Assembly (NCBI GenBank): GCA_017419065.1
Contig: JAFOMB010000197.1
Coordinates: forward strand, 1-5,350
Origin: Erysipelotrichaceae bacterium
Lineage (GTDB): Bacteria > Bacillota_I > Bacilli_A > Erysipelotrichales > Erysipelotrichaceae
Direction of reading: 5' to 3'
DNA: 5,350 bases
Both the position numbers and the translations under genes were made by a program. The notes beneath the pieces are model-generated. The model saw only the letters and a program-made list of their open reading frames with translations, did no database searches and was not told the DNA's origin. This document shows, piece after piece, positions 1-5,350 of the stretch; position 1 is the stretch's first letter; every line of letters begins with the position of its first letter.

Positions 1-178
1 CCAGCATGTCCAGGGTCTTCTTATTCCCGTAATAGATCGCCTTATCGGAAGTCATCTCCGTATAGGTCAGTCCGGCCCCGAAGCCGTAACAGACCTCTCT
101 AAAAGCCCCATTGGTGATACCGGCCATAGGCCCGATCACCAAAGGCGATGCGATCTTCAGATCACTTATAGACCACAT
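1..178 (-). CDS. dus: tRNA-dihydrouridine synthase, N-terminal part (runs off the window)
   Basis: These are the first 59 codons of a tRNA-dihydrouridine synthase, the flavoprotein that reduces uridines in the tRNA D-loop using FMN and NADPH. What is visible is the family's N-terminal signature: GPMAGITNGAFR at residues 16-27, which forms the start of the TIM barrel and part of the FMN site, then GAGLTYTEMTSDKAI at about 34-48. The start at 178 (reading MWSISDLKIASPLVIGPMAG) places the PMAG motif at residues 17-20, normal for DusB-type enzymes. It is preceded by GAGGAAG at 180-186, a usable though closely spaced ribosome site. The start lies inside the 3' end of hslO with a 17-nt overlap, so the two are probably translationally coupled and co-transcribed. 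The subfamily (DusB is likeliest in Bacillota, where it often sits near hslO) cannot be fixed from 59 residues. The C-terminal part lies outside the window. Confidence 0.9.
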   Translation of the reverse strand, partial: MWSISDLKIASPLVIGPMAGITNGAFREVCYGFGAGLTYTEMTSDKAIYYGNKKTLDML

Positions 179-1040
179 ACTTCCTCAGCAGTTCGAGATC
201 GTCCTTCCCGAAGTGATAGGTCTTGTCGCAGAACTCGCACCTGATGTCGATGCCCTCTTCATCCAGGAGTTCCTCCAGATCTGTCTTGGATAATGTCAGC
301 AGGTTTCTCAAGAAGCGGTCCTTAGAGCAGTCACAGTGATAACGGAGCTCCTTTTCATCCAGCAGAACAAAGTCTTCAAACAGGGACTTCGCGTAAGCCA
401 ATAGATCATTGTTTTCCGCCAGGACGGAAGAGATAGGACGCAGTCTCTTTGTGAGCTCTTCCAAGGCCACGATGTCCTCTTCCCCGTGTCCCGGCAATAA
501 CTCCAGGATCATGACACCGGCAGACTTGCAGGTAGAATCGGTATCGACCAGAACCCCGACAGAGACCACCGTCGGTACCTGTTCGGAAACAGAGAAGTAA
601 TAGGCGAAGTCATCGCCGATCTCCCCTGTCTGCAGGGAGACCTGGGAGGTGTAGTTCTGTTTCAGTTTGAGGTCTTTGGTGACCTTTAAATAGCCGTCTC
701 TTCCCACAGCCATCCCGACAGCTAATTTATTGGAATCGTTGTATTTGAGATAGATGTGCGGATCTCCCACAAAGCCCTTGAGATCGCCGTTCGGCAGGCC
801 TACGGCCATGACCGTGCCGATAGGACCGCCGCCGTTGATAGTGACCGTTACGGCTTCCTGTTCCTCTTTCTGCATGAGGGCCATGATGCCGGTAACAGAA
901 AGAACTCTTCCTAAAGCAGCTAAGGAAGTAGGATACATATCATGGACTCTTCTGGCTTCTTCACAGAGGTCCCGGGTATCTGCGAGGTAGAGGCGGACTT
1001 TTCCGTTCCGCGCCGTACCGATGATCACGTTTTTATTCAT
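162..1040 (-). CDS. hslO: Hsp33 redox-regulated holdase chaperone
   Basis: This is a complete 292-residue Hsp33, a cytosolic ATP-independent chaperone that stays inactive while reduced and zinc-bound, and unfolds and binds client proteins during oxidative stress. Seen in the sequence are the N-terminal NGKVRLYLADT segment, the GGGPIG motif at residues 70-75, GEIGDDFAYYF and SEQVPTVVSVGVLV at about 139-165, and the C-terminal redox switch: CDC at 236-238 and CEFC at 268-271, a C-X-C...C-X-X-C set with 29 residues between the pairs. All four zinc cysteines are present, so the switch should work. The frame is open back to an ATG at 1073, but that would add MFLNGLWYTVF, which has no counterpart in the family. 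The start at 1040 (MNKNVIIG) matches the usual length of about 290. No Shine-Dalgarno site is visible before this start. The gene follows a terminator closely and overlaps dus downstream. Confidence 0.96.
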   Translation of the reverse strand: MNKNVIIGTARNGKVRLYLADTRDLCEEARRVHDMYPTSLAALGRVLSVTGIMALMQKEEQEAVTVTINGGGPIGTVMAVGLPNGDLKGFVGDPHIYLKYNDSNKLAVGMAVGRDGYLKVTKDLKLKQNYTSQVSLQTGEIGDDFAYYFSVSEQVPTVVSVGVLVDTDSTCKSAGVMILELLPGHGEEDIVALEELTKRLRPISSVLAENNDLLAYAKSLFEDFVLLDEKELRYHCDCSKDRFLRNLLTLSKTDLEELLDEEGIDIRCEFCDKTYHFGKDDLELLRKYVVYK

Positions 1041-1046
1041 GAATAC

Positions 1047-1052
1047 AGTGTA
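1047..1052 (-). promoter_or_regulatory. Possible -10 box for hslO, close to its start codon
   Basis: On the minus strand the short gap between the terminator and hslO reads TGGTACACTGTATTCATG. TACACT matches the -10 consensus at four of six positions and carries the extended TG one base upstream. No recognisable -35 box lies at 16-18 bases. If used, transcription would start at or next to the A of the ATG at 1040, giving a leaderless message, which would fit the missing ribosome site. This is a weak inference. The alternatives are read-through past the terminator or a less obvious promoter inside the upstream gene. Confidence 0.3.
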
Positions 1053-1065
1053 CCATAAACCATTC

Positions 1066-1086
1066 AAAAACACCGCTGAGCGGTGT
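1066..1086 (-). terminator. Rho-independent terminator ending the polysaccharide kinase operon
   Basis: On the minus strand the sequence ACACCGC-TCA-GCGGTGT forms a perfect 7-bp stem with a 3-base loop, followed by a run of five T (the first belonging to the stem). The stem begins at the first base of the TGA stop codon of the second kinase gene, so the terminator is packed against the reading frame. The other orientation lacks a T run, so it acts on minus-strand transcription only. The T run is short, and partial read-through into hslO is possible. Confidence 0.82.
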
Positions 1087-2501
1087 CATTGATCTTCTTT
1101 CTTCTCTTCTTCGTAATACCGACTCTTATAGCCGTAGTAGGAATGGCCGTAGTAACCCCCGATAGAACCCTTCGAACCGTTCAGGATGAAGCCGCCGATC
1201 TCGATACCGGTATTCTTGAGTTCCTGCATGCCTCCTACGACGACACTTCTTCTGGCATAGTCCGCCATGATGACATAGAGGGCCTCATCGGCGTATTTGG
1301 CCACCAGTAAGGCATCGACTAAGGTAGCGGAAGGCGGGGTATCGAGCAGTACGATATCGTAGTCCTTCTTGAGCTCTTCAATGATCTTTCCCATCTTATC
1401 AGTCCCTAAGACACCGGAGTGATTGGTCAGGTTCTTTGAGGAACCGAAGATGACAGAGAGGTTGATCCCATAGCGCTTATAGGAGACTAAGACGTCCTTC
1501 AGTTCTTCCCTTCCCGCCAAGACTTCGATGATGCCCGGCTGGTCTTCGTGGAACTGGAAGACTTCCCGTAAGGACGAATGTCTCAGGTCACAGTCGACCA
1601 GGACGACTCTCTTGTTTTTGCCGGACAGGGAGATCGCAAGATTGGCGGCAACGGTCGACTTTCCCTCTCCCGGTACGGAAGAAGTGACCATCAGGACCTT
1701 GTGGCCGCTCTCTTCAAGCTTTCTCATGACTCTGGTACGTATGAGACGAATGGATTCCAGGTAGTCCTGCTGGACGTTGTGTTCGAGGATATTGATGCCG
1801 GAGAAACCGCTTCTTCTCTTCTTCTTGCGGTAGATCGGAAGAGTCCCTAAGTGGTCGACATTGCTGAAGGACTTGACGTCCTTACTGGAACGAATCGTTC
1901 GGAACATCAGCATGTGCATGGCCACGACTCCTAAGCCCAATACCAGACCGATCAGAGCGCCTCTTACCGCGTTGCCTCTGACCGCGACTTCCTGACCGCT
2001 GTCGCTCGGGATGCCGGAGTCATCGACGATCTCCATGACCGTCTCCCCTACGACGTATTCCGCGACTTTCGGATAGTTCCTGATGATCGATAGTAAAGTC
2101 TGATAGGACTTGTCCGGATCATCGGAGCTCACACTGATGGTAACGAGATTAGTCTCCTCGACATTGGTGACCTTGATATTGGCCGGTAGAGATGTCACGC
2201 CCAGATCCTCCATGATGACATCCTTCAAGATGCCGCTGGTGAGGATATACGGGAAGACCGTACCTAACTGGGCAGCGGATCTCGGATTGGCGGAAGAGCC
2301 CTCTCCGGCAGAATAGACCGCCACGGTAGCTTCTGCCTTATAAGCCGGTACATAGGTGCTCCGGGTACGGAAAAAGCTGAACGCTCCCAGTCCCAGCGCC
2401 AGTACTAAAACCACGATCCAGAGCCTCTTGAATGAACTCCAGAAGGCATCTACGAAGGCCGTGATATCCAGTTTTTCTACTTCTGCCGTATTCTCAGACA
2501 T
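1086..2501 (-). CDS. Wzz-BY-kinase fusion protein (second of two tandem copies)
   Basis: This 471-residue inner-membrane protein joins a polysaccharide chain-length (Wzz-type) domain to a bacterial tyrosine kinase, the single-chain layout of Wzc rather than the split CpsC/CpsD pair. Residues 27-44 and 180-201 are membrane helices flanking an extracytoplasmic segment that holds the conserved ETNLVTISVSSDDPDKS stretch. The cytoplasmic kinase has an EX2RX2R motif (E249, R252, R255; the subunit-interface motif of CapB/Wzc kinases), a canonical Walker A TSSVPGEGKST at 273-283, Walker A' LVDCDLR at 301-307, Walker B LLDTPP at 385-390, and a C-terminal cluster of seven tyrosines (450, 451, 455, 456, 458, 462, 463) for autophosphorylation. 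All catalytic elements look intact. The start at 2501 is supported by AAGGA at 2507-2511 and overlaps the upstream stop by 8 nt, indicating translational coupling. The likely role is regulating length and export of a capsule or exopolysaccharide through ATP-dependent autophosphorylation cycles. The substrate polymer cannot be told. Confidence 0.92.
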   Translation of the reverse strand: MSENTAEVEKLDITAFVDAFWSSFKRLWIVVLVLALGLGAFSFFRTRSTYVPAYKAEATVAVYSAGEGSSANPRSAAQLGTVFPYILTSGILKDVIMEDLGVTSLPANIKVTNVEETNLVTISVSSDDPDKSYQTLLSIIRNYPKVAEYVVGETVMEIVDDSGIPSDSGQEVAVRGNAVRGALIGLVLGLGVVAMHMLMFRTIRSSKDVKSFSNVDHLGTLPIYRKKKRRSGFSGINILEHNVQQDYLESIRLIRTRVMRKLEESGHKVLMVTSSVPGEGKSTVAANLAISLSGKNKRVVLVDCDLRHSSLREVFQFHEDQPGIIEVLAGREELKDVLVSYKRYGINLSVIFGSSKNLTNHSGVLGTDKMGKIIEELKKDYDIVLLDTPPSATLVDALLVAKYADEALYVIMADYARRSVVVGGMQELKNTGIEIGGFILNGSKGSIGGYYGHSYYGYKSRYYEEEKKEDQ

Positions 2502-4062
2502 TCTCTTCCTTCACTTTCGAATCGTCTTTCTTCTTCGCGCTGGCGGTAGGATCCTTCCTTTCCGCGTAATGACCATAGACTCCATAGTGTCCATAGTTTC
2601 CGTAATTGCCATAGCTGCCGTACTTGCCGTACTTGCCATAACCGCCGTATCTTCCATAGCGTCCATAGTTGCCATAGTAGCTTCCCACGATCGCCCTTCT
2701 GGCACCCGGAAGCGTCCGGACACCATTCAGGATACAGCCGGACATATGACAGCGGTATTTCTTCAGTTCATCGATCGCATCGTTGATATCTTCCGCCAGA
2801 GAACGGTTATACTGGACGACCAGTAAGGAGATATCGGCGATATTGGCGACCGCTTCCGCATCTGCCATCAAAGACATCGGCGGCGTATCCAGGATGATGA
2901 TATCCATCAGTTCGCTGAGCTTTTCGATCAGCTTCCGGAAGACCGGTTCCTTGAGATACTCGGTAGAATCCCGGCTTCCCTTGCCCGCCAGGATCAAAGG
3001 CAGTCTCGTGAGAGGATCCCGGTAGACGATATCCTTGGCGGCATTCCTGTTTCCGTTCAGGAAATCACTTAACGAAGTTCCTTCTTTCACTTCGATATCG
3101 AAGATCTTCGCCTGAGAAGGTCTTCTCATATCGCAGTCCACCAGTAAGACTTTCTTGCCCTGTTCCTGCATGGTGAGTGCCAGATTGGCCGCTACCGTCG
3201 ACTTTCCTTCATGTTCCGCCACACTGCTGATCATGATGACTTTCGCATGATGTCTCTCCGCGGACTTTAACACAGCGGCCGCGATCTTCTTATACTTCTC
3301 CACAAAGGAGAAACTGGCTGTCACATCCGAGACCAGGACAGAACTCTTTCCGAGGTCGCTCTTCGACTTGTGCAGCTTTTCATATTCGATAGAACCTAAG
3401 AAGGTCGCATCGAGTTTCTCTCTCGCGTCCTTCTCGGACTTGATCGTATCGTGACGGTAGGACAGGAAGGCAAAGGCCAGTGTCAGTAAACCAAAGGACA
3501 GGACAAAGGCCCGCTTGGCCATGCCGACAGGCGAATGGCCGTTGACGCTCTTCAGCGGGACCTGCGGCTGTGCCAGGACTTCCATGACCATGGTGGTGTT
3601 GACGTACTGTATGAGGTCCGGGTAGAGTTTCATGATCGAACGGATGATGCGGAAGGTCTTCTCCGGGGAATCACTGGTGACACTCAATGTCAGCAGGTTC
3701 GTCTCATCGATGACTCTCGCGGAGGTCCTCGCGTCGAATCTCTCCAGCCCGATATCCTCGCAGACCATCTTCTTCAGGACGTCGCTGTTTAAGATGCTTG
3801 TAAAGCTCGTCGCGACGGATCTCGCGGAGGAGAGATTGTTGTAGGCATAGACAGAACTGCTGGTCCTCTTATACATGACCGCAAAGGTCGCGGTAGACGT
3901 ATAGGTCTCTGTCGTTCTGGCCGTAAAGATCATCATGGTGATCATGGCACAGGCCAGGGCACCTAAAAGGATGGCCCAGGAATTCTTGAGGACGTCCATG
4001 ATCAGACTGAAGAACTCGATGTTCTCAAAGAGTTCGCTGTTGTTGTCTCTCTTCTCGCTCAT
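2494..4062 (-). CDS. Wzz-BY-kinase fusion protein with an expanded YGX tail (first of two tandem copies)
   Basis: This 522-residue paralogue of the next gene has the same plan: a short cytoplasmic N-terminus, a membrane helix at about 29-47, an extracytoplasmic Wzz segment (with ETNLLTLSVTSDSPEKTF), a proline-containing stretch QPQVPLKSVNGHSP at about 165-178, a second helix at about 184-201, then the kinase. Walker A' is LLVDCDMRRP (306-315) and Walker B is IILDTPP (389-395). Two features differ from the canonical kinase. The Walker A loop reads SSVAEHEGKST (279-289) instead of S-x-x-PGEGKST. Where EX2RX2R should be there is VEKYKKIAAAV (E255, K258, A261). The lysine and serine/threonine of the P-loop (K287, S288, T289) remain, so ATP binding is plausible. 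The C-terminus has 14 tyrosines in a strict YGX array, then a 23-residue charged tail. The start at 4062 has GGAGG at 4070-4074 with 7-nt spacing and shares one base with the upstream stop (TGATG). The role is chain-length control and kinase signalling in surface polysaccharide export. Confidence 0.9.
   Translation of the reverse strand: MSEKRDNNSELFENIEFFSLIMDVLKNSWAILLGALACAMITMMIFTARTTETYTSTATFAVMYKRTSSSVYAYNNLSSARSVATSFTSILNSDVLKKMVCEDIGLERFDARTSARVIDETNLLTLSVTSDSPEKTFRIIRSIMKLYPDLIQYVNTTMVMEVLAQPQVPLKSVNGHSPVGMAKRAFVLSFGLLTLAFAFLSYRHDTIKSEKDAREKLDATFLGSIEYEKLHKSKSDLGKSSVLVSDVTASFSFVEKYKKIAAAVLKSAERHHAKVIMISSVAEHEGKSTVAANLALTMQEQGKKVLLVDCDMRRPSQAKIFDIEVKEGTSLSDFLNGNRNAAKDIVYRDPLTRLPLILAGKGSRDSTEYLKEPVFRKLIEKLSELMDIIILDTPPMSLMADAEAVANIADISLLVVQYNRSLAEDINDAIDELKKYRCHMSGCILNGVRTLPGARRAIVGSYYGNYGRYGRYGGYGKYGKYGSYGNYGNYGHYGVYGHYAERKDPTASAKKKDDSKVKEENV
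2569..2676 (-). repeat. Twelve in-frame 9-bp units encoding a (Tyr-Gly-X)12 array
   Basis: Residues 463-498 of the first kinase are twelve uninterrupted Tyr-Gly-X triplets, with X = N, R, R, G, K, K, S, N, N, H, V, H, flanked by Y462 and Y499. In DNA this is a degenerate tandem array of 9-bp units. On the plus strand, neighbouring units such as gccgtactt (2617-2625 and 2626-2634) are identical, and tccatagcg/tccatagtt/gccatagta differ by a few bases. The tyrosine codons are a mix of TAT and TAC, so the array is not a fresh perfect duplication but has been kept at the protein level. Streptococcal CpsD is known to carry a shorter YGX array, about four units, whose tyrosines are phosphorylated. 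Confidence 0.93.
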
Positions 4063-4910
4063 CAGTTGTCCTCCGTGACGATCAGGATCATCTCTGTCTC
4101 TGTTGTCTGGTCATAGGAAATACGCAGATCAAAGTCTACGCTGTATACACCCGGTGTACTGTAATCTACTAAAGAATCATCGATGGTGATGCTGTCGGCA
4201 CTTACATCCGCTTCTTCAAAAGTCAGTTCTCTGTCTCCCTGTCTGATCCCGATGAGATAAGACCTGAGATCGATCTCTTCCCCTACCGGGATATAGACGA
4301 TGTAGTCGCTTAAGGAAGGACGCATGCGGTTGTATTCCGAAGCGCTGCAGACATGTAAGATCAAAGAAAGCTTCTCGACATCTCCATAGTCATTGGTGAC
4401 TTCCAACACTACCGGATATTCTCCTGTAGAAGCGGAACCTGAAGAAGAGGTCACGATCTTGACCTTTCTGGAGATATCGCCGTTCAATACATCTTCCGCT
4501 CCGAAGAAGTCAAAGTCATAACTGGAGGACATCCTCATCAGTAAAGGACTCTTCGAATAGAATCTAGGGGAATGATAATCATCATAGATGACTCTTCTGG
4601 AGTAGGTGGCGACATTGTTGTGGGAATCAAAGGCAGAATAATCGACTCTTATCTCCCCTTCTTCTATGAAGTTGGACTTTCCCGCAATGACGATCGTAGA
4701 GGTGACATCGCCGTCTCTCTCATCTACAGCACGGACACCTCTTAGAAGATCTTCATCTGTAGAACTGACACTTAAATGGAGTTCCTCATTCTCACAGCTG
4801 ATCACCGGAGGAATGATATCACGGTCTCTTCTCGTCCTGATCCGGTCCACACCGAAAACAACACTTGTCACGGCAAACAGGATCACTAACGCTATACGAA
4901 GAGCACGCAT
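4062..4910 (-). CDS. Membrane-anchored extracellular protein with Ig-like (DUF5011-type) domains
   Basis: This 282-residue protein opens the operon. Residues 6-21 form one hydrophobic segment after MRALR, followed by the basic stretch DRIRTRRDRD. There is no lipobox cysteine and no obvious signal-peptidase site, so a signal anchor is more likely than a secreted protein. The rest is beta-rich. Residues about 32-110 match the bacterial Ig-like/HYR pattern: IPPVISC, GVRAVDERDGDVT, then YSAFDSHNNVATYSRRV. Residues about 115-187 look like a second copy (GAEDVLNGDISRKVKIV, GEYPVVLEVTNDYGD). Residues about 200-280 look like a third, diverged module (STPGVYSVDFDL). No catalytic motif is seen. Position and coupling to two Wzz-kinase genes suggest a partner on the outer membrane face, perhaps a scaffold or a polymer- or wall-binding subunit; that is inference. 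The start at 4910 has GAAAGGAG at 4918-4925 with 7-nt spacing. I do not recognise a named gene. Confidence 0.85.
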   Translation of the reverse strand: MRALRIALVILFAVTSVVFGVDRIRTRRDRDIIPPVISCENEELHLSVSSTDEDLLRGVRAVDERDGDVTSTIVIAGKSNFIEEGEIRVDYSAFDSHNNVATYSRRVIYDDYHSPRFYSKSPLLMRMSSSYDFDFFGAEDVLNGDISRKVKIVTSSSGSASTGEYPVVLEVTNDYGDVEKLSLILHVCSASEYNRMRPSLSDYIVYIPVGEEIDLRSYLIGIRQGDRELTFEEADVSADSITIDDSLVDYSTPGVYSVDFDLRISYDQTTETEMILIVTEDN

Positions 4911-4940
4911 GAAAAAACTCCTTTCAGTAAGAACACTTCT

Positions 4941-4971
4941 ATTATAAAGGATTCCAGGGTCCTTTTGACAG
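4941..4971 (-). promoter_or_regulatory. Promoter of the Ig-protein/kinase operon
   Basis: On the minus strand a perfect -10 box TATAAT lies at 4946-4941. The best -35 candidate is CTGTCA at 4971-4966, four of six matches to TTGACA, with a rather long 19-base spacer. Transcription would begin near 4934, giving a leader of roughly 24 bases that holds the GAAAGGAG ribosome site (4918-4925) and no room for a riboswitch or attenuator. The weak -35 and long spacer suggest modest basal strength or dependence on an activator. Confidence 0.65.
4946..4965 (-). promoter_or_regulatory. Inverted repeat in the promoter spacer, possible operator
   Basis: The minus strand reads AAAGGA-CCCTGGAA-TCCTTT, a perfect 6+6 bp inverted repeat with an 8-base centre. 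It fills the interval between the -35 and -10 candidates and shares one base with TATAAT. A dimeric repressor bound here would block RNA polymerase. No regulator gene lies in the window and I do not recognise the site as belonging to a known family. A chance repeat of this size is possible. Confidence 0.35.
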
Positions 4972-4995
4972 GAATAAACGTATCATCTGATATAC

Positions 4996-5019
4996 AAGAA
5001 AGCAGGACATCTGTCCTGC
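4996..5019 (-). terminator. Rho-independent terminator after the partial nucleotidyltransferase gene
   Basis: On the minus strand GCAGGAC-AGAT-GTCCTGC forms a perfect 7-bp stem with a 4-base loop, followed by TTTCTT. It starts four bases after the TAA stop of the upstream gene (5024-5026) and lies before the next promoter. It thus separates that gene from the Ig-protein/kinase operon. The T run is interrupted by one C, so termination may be incomplete. Confidence 0.8.
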
Positions 5020-5023
5020 CTGT

Positions 5024-5350
5024 TTATTTCTGTATCACATGATACTTCTTCAGTAAGCCTATTCTCTTCTTTCCCAGTTCCAGAGACTCCTGAGGATCGT
5101 TATCAGAGATCTTCCTTGTCTCTTTGAGATAGGTAAAGACTCTCTGTCCCCAGGACAGAGGAAGAAGGTATGGCCTCTTCTTCAGATACGGATACTTCTT
5201 CGACATGGCTCCTAACGGAGGGAAAACAGAAGAGAAGACAGACTTCTTTTCCAGGGCATTCAGAGTCATCGTACTGGTATGAAGTCTGGTAAAGGAAGAG
5301 GCCCCATAGATGCCGCTTTTCAGGATGTCTTCGAGAAGATCTTCTTCTTC
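5024..5350 (-). CDS. Probable nucleotidyltransferase family protein, C-terminal part (5' end outside the window)
   Basis: The frame is open to the window edge, so the first 108 visible residues are the tail of a longer protein; the ATG at 5269 is internal and not the likely start. The visible part begins EEEDLLEDILKSGIYG, continues with VFPPLGAMSKKYPYLKKRPY and LLPLSWGQRVFTYLKETRK, and ends in LLKKYHVIQK. The D-I-L-x-x-G-x-Y-G segment followed by a P-x-x-x-M-x-x-x-Y-P-x-L-K-K-x-P-x-L-L-P-x-x-W block resembles the C-terminus of the uncharacterised nucleotidyltransferase family PF14907 (NTP_transf_5), which is often found in surface-polysaccharide gene clusters. That match is from memory of the family pattern. 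The catalytic G-S-x-D-x-D region, if present, lies outside the window. It is followed directly by its own terminator. Confidence 0.6.
   Translation of the reverse strand, partial: EEEDLLEDILKSGIYGASSFTRLHTSTMTLNALEKKSVFSSVFPPLGAMSKKYPYLKKRPYLLPLSWGQRVFTYLKETRKISDNDPQESLELGKKRIGLLKKYHVIQK

Noticed and set aside
1041..1073. Upstream ATG at 1073 as the hslO start.
   Set aside because: It would add 11 residues not found in Hsp33 proteins, and the codons lie on the terminator stem and T run of the preceding operon.
2511..2726. A second minus-strand frame through the same repeat, rich in Met, Ala and Thr.
   Set aside because: A repeat whose unit is a multiple of three keeps all frames open. The product is a low-complexity shadow of the kinase tail with no supporting start context.
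2356..2826. A 156-codon open frame on the plus strand across the tyrosine-rich region.
   Set aside because: It is the antisense reading of the 9-bp repeat, which gives an Ile/Val/Ala-rich string. It has no family resemblance and lies wholly over two strong minus-strand genes.
1086..4062. The P-loop domains as ParA/MinD-type partition ATPases.
   Set aside because: The Walker A' resemblance is shared by both families, but the fused Wzz domains, paired membrane helices and C-terminal tyrosine clusters identify BY-kinases.
4965..4970. A plus-strand TTGACA that could be the -35 of a divergent promoter.
   Set aside because: No good -10 box stands 16-18 bases downstream (the hexamers there match the consensus poorly), and no plus-strand gene follows.
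5024..5269. An 81-residue stand-alone small protein starting at 5269.
   Set aside because: The frame stays open for 27 further codons to the window edge, and those codons hold part of the recognised family pattern, so this is the tail of a longer gene.

Overview
The window is a stretch of low-to-mid GC Bacillota-type chromosome in which every supported gene lies on the minus strand, so transcription runs from high to low coordinates. Shine-Dalgarno sites of the GGAGG/AAGGA type, a four-cysteine Hsp33 next to a dihydrouridine synthase, and CpsD/Wze-type tyrosine kinases with YGX tails all point to Bacillota. An Erysipelotrichia-like or clostridial host is my guess from style only; nothing here proves the class.

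Layout in transcription order. (1) 5350-5024: the C-terminal 108 residues of a probable nucleotidyltransferase-fold protein (PF14907-like), cut by the window edge and closed by a hairpin terminator. (2) 4971-4941: a promoter with a perfect TATAAT -10 box and a 6+6 bp inverted repeat in its spacer. (3) A tight three-gene operon, 4910-1086: a membrane-anchored protein with extracellular Ig-like domains, then two tandem Wzz-BY-kinase fusion proteins of 522 and 471 residues. The junctions overlap by 1 nt and 8 nt and each has a good Shine-Dalgarno site. (4) A compact terminator at 1066-1086. (5) hslO (Hsp33), 1040-162, followed with a 17-nt overlap by the start of a dus-type tRNA-dihydrouridine synthase gene that runs off the window.

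How the genes work together. The three-gene operon looks like a self-contained control module for export and chain length of a surface polysaccharide. Both kinase proteins carry a two-helix Wzz domain outside the membrane and a P-loop tyrosine kinase inside, and the Ig-like protein would sit on the outer face beside the Wzz domains. No glycosyltransferase, flippase, polymerase or CpsB/Wzb-type phosphatase lies in the operon. hslO-dus is an ordinary housekeeping pair.

Most notable are the differences between the two kinases. The first has a twelve-fold, perfectly periodic YGX tail plus a charged extension, a non-canonical Walker A loop and no EX2RX2R interface motif. The second has a canonical Walker A, an intact EX2RX2R motif and a short irregular tyrosine cluster. 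This suggests a division of labour between the paralogues. I see no mobile element, CRISPR array, tRNA or rRNA, and no gene-free stretch above 300 bases; the longest gap is about 113 bases (4911-5023).
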